Below, piece after piece: positions 27,870 through 36,313 of a stretch of DNA of 64,000 bases. A model generated the notes under the pieces. The model was not told the DNA's origin and did not search any database. It saw nothing but the letters and a program-made list of their open reading frames with translations. Both the position numbers and the translations under genes were made by a program. The stretch's first letter is position 1. Each line of letters starts with the position of its first letter. Source of the stretch: Melioribacteraceae bacterium (GTDB lineage Bacteria > Bacteroidota > Ignavibacteria > Ignavibacteriales > Melioribacteraceae); NCBI GenBank assembly GCA_016927595.1, contig JAFGMI010000030.1:1-64000 (forward strand), in the 5' to 3' direction.

Positions 27870-30710
27870 TCAGTCTGAAACTTCATCTACCAGGTAGACT
27901 ATAGATTTATAATTTATACCGCTGTGTTCCGATAATCCGATTTCACAAGTACGACTGTTGGAATAACCTTCACGGCAATTCTCCGGCAACTGATCTTTAA
28001 GATTTCGCAGAGCTGATTTATTAAGTTCCGGATAAGTAAAACCGCGGTCGCCTGCAAAACCACAGCATCCGACATCTTTCGGTATAATTACATTTTCAGC
28101 GCATGCCTCAGCAACTGTTTTAAATTTGTTTTCCAAACCCATTTTAGTTGAGCTGCAGGTCACATGGAGTGATATTGTTCTGTTACTTTTTGAAATCTTA
28201 AGCCTTTCAAGCAGGTAATCATGAATGAATTCGACCTGTTCGAAAATCTGTGCTCCTTTATATGTTGAATTTTGTGAATTTATAAATTCCTTTATTCTGT
28301 ATAGGCAGGGACTCATATCAAAAAGTACCGGGTATTTCCAATTATCGGAAGCTGCTTGAAGCGCCGACAATAATTCTTCTGCCTTTTTCTTCCCTTGTTT
28401 TTTATAACCTTTACTGTCGAATGCCATACCGCAGCAGAGATTGTTAACATTGTCAGGGTAAATTATCTGATAACCTGCCTTGTGCAGCAGATTTACTGTT
28501 ACTTCAGGAACTGATTTAGTTGTTTCATAATCTGAAGCCGTTCCCATTGTTCTCGTTATACAGCTTGGGAAATAGACTACCTTGCTGTTGCTTTCGGGAG
28601 AAATTACAGACAAATATTTTGTGCCTGCGCCTCTCGGAATAAGTTTGTTGTATTTTGGTACCTTGTTAAAACTTACCTTCGTCAGAATTCCCGAGGCAGT
28701 ACAGATAATCCTTTCTCCCAAAAGTTTCACCGTAAAATTAACGGCATTTAAAAAATTCCTAATTGCTGATGTTGCAGAATTCATGTTTTCCGATAACACT
28801 TCTGCGATAGAATCTGCAGTAGGTGAAACTGCCTCAGCTCTGAGTTCCTTAATTAATTTGCCCGTATCAATTTCTACGGGGCAACTTAATGCACACAAAC
28901 CGTCAGTTGCACAGGTCTGGTTACCGTAATAGTTAAAATCTTTCACAAGTTCATTAAGTTCATCAAAGCTGCCGGATATAGATCTTAGTCTTTGTATCTC
29001 ACGCCAAACAACTATTCTCTGCCGCGGGGTTATCGTTAAATCTTTCGAGGGACAGTTCACTTCGCAAAAACCGCACTCGATACATTTATCGATAATTTCA
29101 TTTGCAACAGGCATCGGTTTAAGATTTTTAATATGAATCTGCGGGTCTTCATTCAACACAACACCCGGATTCAGTATATTCTGCGGGTCAAAAAAGGATT
29201 TAATTTTTTTCATTAATTCATAAGCTTCTTCGCCCCATTCCTTTACCACAAACGGAGCCATGTTTCTGCCTGTTCCGTGTTCCGCTTTCAGTGCACCATC
29301 ATATTTATCAACAACAAGATTAACAACCTCATTCATAAATGAATTATAACGTTTTACTTCGGACTCCGTATTAAAATCCTGACCGAACACAAAATGAAGA
29401 TTACCCTCGAGTGAATGCCCGAAAATTATAGCTTCGTTATAATGGTACTTTTTAAAAAGACTCTGCAGATCCAACGCTGCATCAGCCAATTTATCCACAC
29501 TAAAACAAACGTCTTCTATAATCACCGTCGTTCCGGCTTTGCGCATTGCTCCTACAGAGGGGAACAAGCCTTTTCTGATTTTCCATAATTGTTCATACTC
29601 CCATTTTACTGATGTAAATTCAGGAGGCATCTCAAATTCGAAATTATCTATTGATTCGAGTACGATTTTGATGTTGGACTTTAACTCAGTTTCATTATTT
29701 GCAGATGTTTCAATTAACAATGCGGTTGCTGTTGCTGATAGAGAGCTTAAGAATCCCGGCATACCCGGTTTGTTCTCAACCGAGCGCAGTGCGGCTCTGT
29801 CCATTATTTCGACAGCATCTACCGGACACTTTTTAAGAGGGGGAATTGCCGAACACGCATCTTTAATGCTCTTGAATAATATTAATGCGGAAGCTTTATA
29901 GGGCTCGTCCGCCACTGTATAATAAGTTACTTCTGAAATAAAACCGAGTGTTCCTTCAGAACCTATCATCAGATGTTGAATAATATCGATTGGGTCCTCA
30001 AAATCTACCAGCGAATTAATGCTATAACCGGTAGTATTTTTCATCTTATATTTTGACCTGATCCTGTCCGATAATATTTTATTGCTCTTTAAAGAAGCCG
30101 ACAGGTTTAAAATATCCTCAATCAGTTTTCCATTATTGGCTTTAAATTCACTTACGCTTTCAGTTGAAGCGGTATCGAGAAGAGTTCCATCACTGAATAT
30201 AATACGCATGCTCTTTAAAGTATTATAACTGTTCTGTGCAGTTCCGCAGCACATTCCGCTTGCGTTATTAGCTGCAATACCACCTATCATTGCTGAATTA
30301 ATTGAAGCTGGATCAGGACCGATTTTAAGATTGTAAGGTCTCAGTTCCAGGTTAGCACGGGAACCTATTACACCTGGCTGCAAAGAGATTGATGATAAAT
30401 CATCACTGATTTTTAATTCTTTCCATCCGGTACCGAGCATCACAAGCACTGAATCTGTTACGGATTGTCCGGATAGACTAGTTCCAGCGGCTCTGAAGGT
30501 TAAGGGGATATCAAGCTTGCGTGCTGACTTAATTATACGGACGACTTCCGTTTCGTTTTCAACTTTAATGACGAGTTTCGGTATAAGTCTGTATAAACTT
30601 GCATCTGTTCCGAATGCTAATAGTCGAAGCCTGTCGGTTATCAGGCGGTTGTCCGGAACGAATTTTTTAACCGAGGCTAAAAAATTCTCAAAATTATTTT
30701 CAGGCATCAA
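27870..30710 (-). CDS. FAD- and Fe-S-dependent oxidoreductase, D-lactate dehydrogenase-like
   Basis: 946 residues. An FAD-binding PCMH domain (about 40-220; FRAAGTSLSGQSVTDSVLVM and the GGIAANNASGMCCG loop) and an FAD-oxidase C-terminal domain (to about 520) with FGHSLEGNLHF and KAEHGTGRN. Then two 4Fe-4S motifs, CIECGFCEVNCP and CATDGLCALSCP, and cysteine-rich CCG regions (NLCCGMAF, VGCCGFAGDRG). This is the large single-chain D-lactate or 2-hydroxyacid dehydrogenase/GlpC-like type; electrons go to the quinone pool in the family. The substrate is not fixed by the sequence. It is co-directional with and 14 bp downstream of pepP, and converges with the Rrf2 gene. Confidence 0.85.
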   Translation of the reverse strand: MMPENNFENFLASVKKFVPDNRLITDRLRLLAFGTDASLYRLIPKLVIKVENETEVVRIIKSARKLDIPLTFRAAGTSLSGQSVTDSVLVMLGTGWKELKISDDLSSISLQPGVIGSRANLELRPYNLKIGPDPASINSAMIGGIAANNASGMCCGTAQNSYNTLKSMRIIFSDGTLLDTASTESVSEFKANNGKLIEDILNLSASLKSNKILSDRIRSKYKMKNTTGYSINSLVDFEDPIDIIQHLMIGSEGTLGFISEVTYYTVADEPYKASALILFKSIKDACSAIPPLKKCPVDAVEIMDRAALRSVENKPGMPGFLSSLSATATALLIETSANNETELKSNIKIVLESIDNFEFEMPPEFTSVKWEYEQLWKIRKGLFPSVGAMRKAGTTVIIEDVCFSVDKLADAALDLQSLFKKYHYNEAIIFGHSLEGNLHFVFGQDFNTESEVKRYNSFMNEVVNLVVDKYDGALKAEHGTGRNMAPFVVKEWGEEAYELMKKIKSFFDPQNILNPGVVLNEDPQIHIKNLKPMPVANEIIDKCIECGFCEVNCPSKDLTITPRQRIVVWREIQRLRSISGSFDELNELVKDFNYYGNQTCATDGLCALSCPVEIDTGKLIKELRAEAVSPTADSIAEVLSENMNSATSAIRNFLNAVNFTVKLLGERIICTASGILTKVSFNKVPKYNKLIPRGAGTKYLSVISPESNSKVVYFPSCITRTMGTASDYETTKSVPEVTVNLLHKAGYQIIYPDNVNNLCCGMAFDSKGYKKQGKKKAEELLSALQAASDNWKYPVLFDMSPCLYRIKEFINSQNSTYKGAQIFEQVEFIHDYLLERLKISKSNRTISLHVTCSSTKMGLENKFKTVAEACAENVIIPKDVGCCGFAGDRGFTYPELNKSALRNLKDQLPENCREGYSNSRTCEIGLSEHSGINYKSIVYLVDEVSD

Positions 30711-30723
30711 TATTTATTTGTTT

Positions 30724-32112
30724 TTATGCGTTACAAGCTTCTTCAACTTCCGCAACAGTTTTCGGAATATGTCTGCCAAGCACTCTGTGACCGTTATCGG
30801 TAACTAAAACGTCATCCTCAATTCTTACCCCTCCGAAATCCAGGTACTCTTCTATTTTATCGTAGTTGATAAAATCCGAATGCTTGTTTTCATCTTTCCA
30901 GTTTTTAATCAGTTGTGGAATAAAGTAGCATCCTGGTTCTACGGTCAAAGTATGACCAGGTTGCATGACCTTGGCAAATCTGAGATAAGCCAGCCCGAAT
31001 TGCCCGCTCCGTTGTGTATTTTCGTCGTAGCCTACAAAATTTTCTCCCAATCCTTCCATATCATGTACATCAAGTCCGAGCATGTGTCCGAGTCCATGCG
31101 GAAAAAACAATGCATGAGCACCGTTTGAAACTGCATCTTCAGCATTGCCTTTCATTAATCCGATGTCTTTCAGACCTTCCGCAATTATTTGTGCTGCTTT
31201 TATATGACAATCGCGGAAAGAAATTCCCGGTTTAACCATTTCGATTGCCGAGGTTTCCGCTCTGAGAACGGTTTCATAAATTAATTTCTGTTTATCTGAA
31301 AACTTCCCGTTTACAGGGAAAGTTCTTGTAATATCGGAACAATAATGAAGATCCGATTCGGCACCAGAATCAAGTATTACAATGTCTCCGTCATTCATCA
31401 TATTTTTGTGGAACGGATTGTGCAGAGTTTCTCCGTGAACCGAAAATATTACCGGGAATGAAATTCCGTTTCCCATTGCGATTGCCATTCCCTCGATCGG
31501 TCCCTGAACTTCCTTCTCAATCAGTCCGGGTCGTGTGTGTCTCATGGCGAGCAAATTCATATTAAGGCTTATATCCAGTGCCTTCTCCATTTCAGCAATT
31601 TCTTCATCGCTTTTAATTGACCTTTGTGAGACAACGGCTTTTATTAAATCAATCGAAGAACTTTCTTTAATTTTCGAATGATGAATTCCAAGCCATCCTT
31701 CAAAGTTGATTATAAGATCATGCTTAAATTGCGGGAGAAAATGAATGATTCGTTTTTCTGATTTTGCTTTCTGCAGTACTTTTTCAAGATCTTTGAATGG
31801 GAAAGTTTTTTCCACCCCCGAATTCTTTGCTTTTACCGAAAGCGGATCATCCGGTCCCATCCAAACAACATCATCAAGTTCTCTATCGTTTCCAAAGAGC
31901 ATATCGTTATCATTATCAATATCTATTATTCCAGCCAGACCGGGGAAATCAAGTCCGAAGTAGTAAAGGAAGCTGCTGTCCTGCCTGAATGGATATACTT
32001 CGGAAGGATAATTTCTTGGTGATTCATTATTCCCCGGGAAAAATATAAGTCCCGATCCAATAAGATTTTTTAGTTCTTTTCTTCGTTCAAAATAGGTTGA
32101 AGAATTAAACAT
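30724..32112 (-). CDS. pepP: Xaa-Pro aminopeptidase (M24B)
   Basis: 462 residues. Creatinase-like N-terminal domain, then the pita-bread metallopeptidase domain. The five metal ligands can be seen: two Asp in ILDSGAESDLHYCSDITR, a His in HGLGHMLGLDVHD, Glu in LTVEPGCYF and Glu in GGVRIEDDVLVTD. It removes an N-terminal residue before proline; cytosolic. Its promoter would lie in the 351-bp gap upstream. Confidence 0.93.
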   Translation of the reverse strand: MFNSSTYFERRKELKNLIGSGLIFFPGNNESPRNYPSEVYPFRQDSSFLYYFGLDFPGLAGIIDIDNDNDMLFGNDRELDDVVWMGPDDPLSVKAKNSGVEKTFPFKDLEKVLQKAKSEKRIIHFLPQFKHDLIINFEGWLGIHHSKIKESSSIDLIKAVVSQRSIKSDEEIAEMEKALDISLNMNLLAMRHTRPGLIEKEVQGPIEGMAIAMGNGISFPVIFSVHGETLHNPFHKNMMNDGDIVILDSGAESDLHYCSDITRTFPVNGKFSDKQKLIYETVLRAETSAIEMVKPGISFRDCHIKAAQIIAEGLKDIGLMKGNAEDAVSNGAHALFFPHGLGHMLGLDVHDMEGLGENFVGYDENTQRSGQFGLAYLRFAKVMQPGHTLTVEPGCYFIPQLIKNWKDENKHSDFINYDKIEEYLDFGGVRIEDDVLVTDNGHRVLGRHIPKTVAEVEEACNA

Positions 32113-32387
32113 AACTTACTCCCGATGATTGGTATTAATATGCTATACTAAAATAGTAAATTATCAGCAAACAGACGTCATAACATTAACCGGAAATCAT
32201 AAATTCTATATCTGTTTGAATTAAAGATGGCAGGATATTTCATCATATATCTGTCAGTTATTCCAACATTCTAAAACAATTCTTTTCATGTCCGGCTTTA
32301 ATTTTTTTCGCTAACAGCATCCGCATGTATTCGATAAAACTTAATCCGTGAAATCCAGAATCAGTTGTTAATAACCTAATATTGAAT
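32113..32387. other. Intergenic gap between pepP and the ccm terminator
   Basis: About 275 bp, AT-rich, with stop codons in all frames at short spacing. It should carry the pepP promoter. I see no small gene or RNA in it. Confidence 0.4.
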
Positions 32388-32423
32388 TTTAAAAAAAGCC
32401 TATTGCTATATTACAATAGGCTT
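32388..32423 (-). terminator. Terminator of the ccm operon (minus strand)
   Basis: Stem AAGCCTATTG (32396-32405) and CAATAGGCTT (32414-32423), 8-nt loop; on the minus strand it is followed by an unbroken T-run (AAAAAAA on the plus strand at 32391-32397). It lies 41 bp after the ccmF stop. Confidence 0.85.
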
Positions 32424-32463
32424 CTGAATAATTTGGCGGGAGAAGTTAAAGAGAAAGTGATAG

Positions 32464-34911
32464 TTATTGCCTCGATTCTTTTGTTCTTCTGATAACGGAA
32501 ATCATGAAACCGGCTGTCATTACCGCTACTCCAAGCCACACAAGATTTATAAAAGGCTTGACACTAACGTCAATTGTCAGGGATTCATAGGATTGGATGG
32601 GGGTTGTGTTATGATTGTCTTCTTTACCTGAAATTGAGGAAAGTATAAGAGTAACACTCCCGCCTGCATCTAGGTTTTCCATGTCAACTTTCAAATCAGC
32701 CGCCTTAAGTTCAGCATGTTCATAAGATCGCTTACCGTTACCGGAAATCATCCTCGGTTCAACTTCTTCGGTTTTGCCATCGAATGCCACGCTTATTTTT
32801 GCTCCGATAAAAAATTCCTTTCCTGACTGCATTGCTTCCATCGCATCACTCGGGAAATTGAAAGCTGTAAATGTTACTTTTTTGCCTTCAAATTCGTATG
32901 ATTCACCTTTTCTTAGAACTATCTGAGTTCCTTCTCCCGAATGGTTATGAGTATTTTGACTTCCTTCATCATACGAGAGCGGAGAGATATAAAAGTCTTT
33001 TGTAAGCAGTTTTAATACATCGGGTTCGCGCATCAGACTATTGTTGAATTCTGCAACGTACATTACAGGCGATACTGTAGTTGAGCTGTTGTCTTTCTCA
33101 ACCTCAATGTTGAAGGCATATTTACCGTCTTCCGTAGGAGTATATCCTTCGAAAGTTAAATTATAACCGAGAACGTTTTTAGGCTGACCTTTTACAAGTT
33201 GAACCTGCTTGTCCTGTGTAAATCCCCCGGTTGATATAACTCCCATAAAGAACAGAGCTATTCCGGCATGTGCTACATACGCTCCGAGATGTAAAGTTTT
33301 TTTCCTAAAAATTCTTAACAGGATTTCCAGATTTACGAACAATGCAAATGCACTTGCGAAAGTAAGTAGAATAAGCATAATGTTGTAAACACTTCCGAGC
33401 AGTACAATTGCAATAGTTGCCGCAACGGACAAGATTAATGAATTTCGCGAATTCTTAAATATGTCGCCCTTATCATTGACTCTCCATTTGATGATGAGAC
33501 TGAATCCGTTAATCAGACCGATAATTATTGCAATAGGCAGATTCAATTCATTATAGAATGATAAGTCAACGCTGTTGCCGAAAATGGGAGCCGATGTTCC
33601 GGCAATAATTATAATTGCCGAAGCGAGCAGTGCAACCGAACCTGTAAAAAGCGCAAGCTCACGGGAGATAAGATTGTCTTCCGATGTAAATGTTTTTTCC
33701 AGGTATTTCCACCTGTATGCGATGGCACCGAATCCCAATATAATAAACGTACCAATGAACAGTACCAGCATAAGGTAGACGAGCATTCCGGGGTCTACGA
33801 AAGAATGAACTGAAGCATCACCCAAAATACCGCTTCGCGTAAGGAAAGTACTGTAAATCACAAGTATGTATGTTAATATTGCCAGAATAAGATTTGTTTT
33901 GACGTATCTTCCGGCGCCTATATTATCCTGGGTTTTTTTCTGTATCAGCATAGTATGAATTGAAGCAACACCAACAATCCATGGTACGAGACTGGAATTT
34001 TCAACGGGATCCCAGCCCCAGTATCCGCCCCAGCCGAGTACTCCGTATGCCCAATAACCACCCAGCATAATTGCAAGACCTAAAATCATCATTGCAGCGG
34101 ATATCCAGGGCAGTGATTGTTTAACCCATTCTTTGTAGTCGTTCTTCATGAGTGCGGAAAAGGCGAACGCAAATGGTACTGTCGACATTGCAAAACCAAT
34201 AAAGAGCATGGGGGGATGAATTTGCATCCAGAAATTTTGGAGTAATGGATTTAGTCCTTTCCCTTCAATCAGAAATTGATTGAATGCAATTCCGTTTGAA
34301 TTAAGAGCGGCTACTAAATCGTTATTAATTAGAACAAAAGTCTGATTGGAACCCGGATCAGTAAATATAAAATTCTGAAGAAAAGGGATTGCATTCAATA
34401 ATTGACCATTTGCACCCAGACGTATATACTGAGCGCTGAATTTGGCTGCATCAACATATTGAGGATCGGTCCAGATGTATGTGAAAGGGCTTTTTAAGCC
34501 TGGTGCGACCATCAGAAGCAAAAATCCTAAAGCCAGAGTAAATATCATCATTACCCGCTGTTCGAGATCGCCTCGGCGGGAAGTATATTCAAGCAGTATT
34601 AATCCGACAATAACAGAGAACAGAATCCATAAAAGGAAACTGCCTTCCTGTCCGGCATAGAAAGTAGACATCAGCAATCCCGTTGGAAGGTCGCTGCTGC
34701 TGTAATTGAAAACATACTTGAATTGGTACTGATGTGTAAGGATTGCATTAAGTAATAAAGCGGATGCAGCTATTACACTTATCGATGTAGTATGAAATCC
34801 GATTCTTGCCAGTTTAAGTGTATTGGTATAACCTTTATTTGTAAGGTAATACATTATAATCGTAAAAACGCTTGCCATTAAGGCAAGTGTCAGTAGAATA
34901 TTGCCTATCAT
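32464..34911 (-). CDS. ccmF: Cytochrome c heme lyase subunit CcmF
   Basis: 815 residues, longer than the enterobacterial protein of about 650. Polytopic inner-membrane protein with the tryptophan-rich heme-handling loop WGGYWGWDPVENSSLVPW (about 275-300) and heme-ligand histidines in its neighbourhood. The C-terminal 200 residues form a soluble domain before a last membrane segment, and this part explains much of the extra length. It inserts heme from holo-CcmE into apocytochromes in the periplasm. Last of the ccmC-D-E-F set; the start follows ccmE by 21 bp. Confidence 0.93.
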   Translation of the reverse strand: MIGNILLTLALMASVFTIIMYYLTNKGYTNTLKLARIGFHTTSISVIAASALLLNAILTHQYQFKYVFNYSSSDLPTGLLMSTFYAGQEGSFLLWILFSVIVGLILLEYTSRRGDLEQRVMMIFTLALGFLLLMVAPGLKSPFTYIWTDPQYVDAAKFSAQYIRLGANGQLLNAIPFLQNFIFTDPGSNQTFVLINNDLVAALNSNGIAFNQFLIEGKGLNPLLQNFWMQIHPPMLFIGFAMSTVPFAFAFSALMKNDYKEWVKQSLPWISAAMMILGLAIMLGGYWAYGVLGWGGYWGWDPVENSSLVPWIVGVASIHTMLIQKKTQDNIGAGRYVKTNLILAILTYILVIYSTFLTRSGILGDASVHSFVDPGMLVYLMLVLFIGTFIILGFGAIAYRWKYLEKTFTSEDNLISRELALFTGSVALLASAIIIIAGTSAPIFGNSVDLSFYNELNLPIAIIIGLINGFSLIIKWRVNDKGDIFKNSRNSLILSVAATIAIVLLGSVYNIMLILLTFASAFALFVNLEILLRIFRKKTLHLGAYVAHAGIALFFMGVISTGGFTQDKQVQLVKGQPKNVLGYNLTFEGYTPTEDGKYAFNIEVEKDNSSTTVSPVMYVAEFNNSLMREPDVLKLLTKDFYISPLSYDEGSQNTHNHSGEGTQIVLRKGESYEFEGKKVTFTAFNFPSDAMEAMQSGKEFFIGAKISVAFDGKTEEVEPRMISGNGKRSYEHAELKAADLKVDMENLDAGGSVTLILSSISGKEDNHNTTPIQSYESLTIDVSVKPFINLVWLGVAVMTAGFMISVIRRTKESRQ

Positions 34912-34932
34912 TCTGATACTCCTTTCGGGAAG

Positions 34933-35325
34933 TTAAGATTTAGCCTGCTGTTGTTCGAACTCCGATTCGTACTTCGAAGGACATTTAGTAAGGATGTCCG
35001 AGGCTTGAAACACCCCGTTCTGATATTTCCCGGTAACAACAACACTTGTTGAAGATTCGAAGTTGTTCGGCATAACTCCGCTGTAAATAACTTTGATTTC
35101 GTTGCCGTTGAAGTCTTCCATATAAAATGAGAACAGGTTTCTTTCACTGTCAATATGGTAACTTTTTTCTTTTACCCAGGCACCGGTGGCTTTAATAGTT
35201 TTGCCTGAAACTTTAATTTTTGAAAAGTCTTCTTCATAGCCCACGCTGGTTTGAGTAAATAAGAATGCCATTATTCCCAGAAAGACCACGATTATGAAGC
35301 CGCCGAATATATATTTGTTTTTCAT
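34933..35325 (-). CDS. ccmE: Heme chaperone CcmE, CxxxY variant
   Basis: 130 residues. One N-terminal membrane anchor (about 6-24) and an OB-fold beta-barrel. The heme-binding motif near the C-terminus is CPSKY (Cys115 to Tyr119). In most proteobacteria the covalent heme ligand is histidine in HxxxY; a CxxxY form is known from archaea and some sulfate reducers in the variant called System I*. The gene sits 3 bp after a short ccmD. I see no ccmA, ccmB, ccmG or ccmH within the window. Confidence 0.92.
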   Translation of the reverse strand: MKNKYIFGGFIIVVFLGIMAFLFTQTSVGYEEDFSKIKVSGKTIKATGAWVKEKSYHIDSERNLFSFYMEDFNGNEIKVIYSGVMPNNFESSTSVVVTGKYQNGVFQASDILTKCPSKYESEFEQQQAKS

Positions 35326-35328
35326 GAT

Positions 35329-35475
35329 TTACTTCGCCTTTAATTCTTCTTCAATTGATTTTAATCTTTTATCGGTGTTGTTAAGAAAAATGAATATCCC
35401 GATCCATACAATAAGCACAATTGTCAATACAATATATATAGAATTGTTTTCGAGAAACGTAAATAATCCTTCCAA
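35329..35475 (-). CDS. ccmD: CcmD-like small membrane protein
   Basis: 48 residues from TTG 35475. One membrane helix (about 13-31) follows a short N-terminus and precedes a charged tail, KRLKSIEEELKAK, as expected of CcmD. The start is supported by GAGG six bases upstream and by exact fit between ccmC and ccmE. CcmD holds the CcmABC-CcmE complex together. It is short enough to be missed by automatic annotation. Confidence 0.8.
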   Translation of the reverse strand: MEGLFTFLENNSIYIVLTIVLIVWIGIFIFLNNTDKRLKSIEEELKAK

Positions 35476-35483
35476 AACTTACC

Positions 35484-36206
35484 TCAGATTAACTGTTTAT
35501 TAACTTTATCTTTTATAATAAGCGATTTATAGTTGATAGTCCATAACCAGTAATATAATATAGTAAATGCTGTCAAAGATAAATAAAAAACAATCTGCAT
35601 ATTACTGTTCATCTTAAAATCCACAACCGGTCCGAGATTATCATCATTCGCTGATCCGGGATGCAGACCTGTCATAATTCGTGGCATTATAAATATAAAA
35701 AATGGGACCGTTAAAAAAGCAATGATAGAATAAACCGCCGATAATTTAGCTCTTTTCTCCTCGTTTTCTACGGCAGAACGGAGTGCGAAGAGAGAGCCGT
35801 ATATGAGAAGGAGTATAAATATACTGGTTTCACGCGGATCCCAGTGCCAAAAAGCACCCCAGGTAAACTTTGCCCAGACTGAACCGGTTACCGTTGCAAG
35901 AATACTGAAAACAAATCCCAGCTGCAAAGCTGCATTCGATTTTGCATCATCGTCCAGATTCTGACTTTTCAGATACTTTATACCGTAAACCATTGCCATC
36001 AGAAATGCCAGGGATGCCAGCCATGCAGTTGGCACATGAAAAAAAATAATTTTTGCAAGCTGCCCGAGCCCGGGAATAAATGGGAAATGATACCAGCTTT
36101 CCGGTTTATCTACGATAGGAAACGAAATTCCTGCCACAATTACAAAAGTCATTAAAACAAAAAGAACAATTTTCATCGGAAAATATTTCATACACCGTTC
36201 TTTCAT
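35484..36206 (-). CDS. ccmC: Heme exporter protein CcmC
   Basis: About 240 residues with six membrane segments. The tryptophan-rich motif WGAFWHWDPRETS is exact, and the two external heme-ligand histidines lie in FFHVPTAWL and GLHPGS. It loads heme onto CcmE. Several in-frame ATGs compete (36227, 36206, 36191); I choose 36206 as a compromise. First ccm gene of the run, 70-110 bp after the octaheme cytochrome hairpin. Confidence 0.93.
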   Translation of the reverse strand: MKERCMKYFPMKIVLFVLMTFVIVAGISFPIVDKPESWYHFPFIPGLGQLAKIIFFHVPTAWLASLAFLMAMVYGIKYLKSQNLDDDAKSNAALQLGFVFSILATVTGSVWAKFTWGAFWHWDPRETSIFILLLIYGSLFALRSAVENEEKRAKLSAVYSIIAFLTVPFFIFIMPRIMTGLHPGSANDDNLGPVVDFKMNSNMQIVFYLSLTAFTILYYWLWTINYKSLIIKDKVNKQLI

Positions 36207-36273
36207 ATGGTAAAATATTACCGACAAAAATAAAAAAATTGAATATAAAAGAGAAGATAATTAAGAAGATAAA

Positions 36274-36304
36274 CGGAATGACCTTAGTCCGGAAGATCAT
36301 TCCG
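36274..36304 (-). terminator. Hairpin after the octaheme cytochrome gene
   Basis: CGGAATGA (36274-36281) and TCATTCCG (36297-36304) form a perfect 8-bp stem, extended by further pairs, and T-rich sequence follows on the minus strand. It may attenuate transcription from the cytochrome gene into ccm. Confidence 0.6.
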
Positions 36305-36313
36305 CAATTTAAT

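Noticed and set aside
28582-28929. 115-codon plus-strand frame inside the lactate dehydrogenase-like gene
   Set aside because: Fully inside a well-supported gene on the other strand with clear Fe-S motifs.
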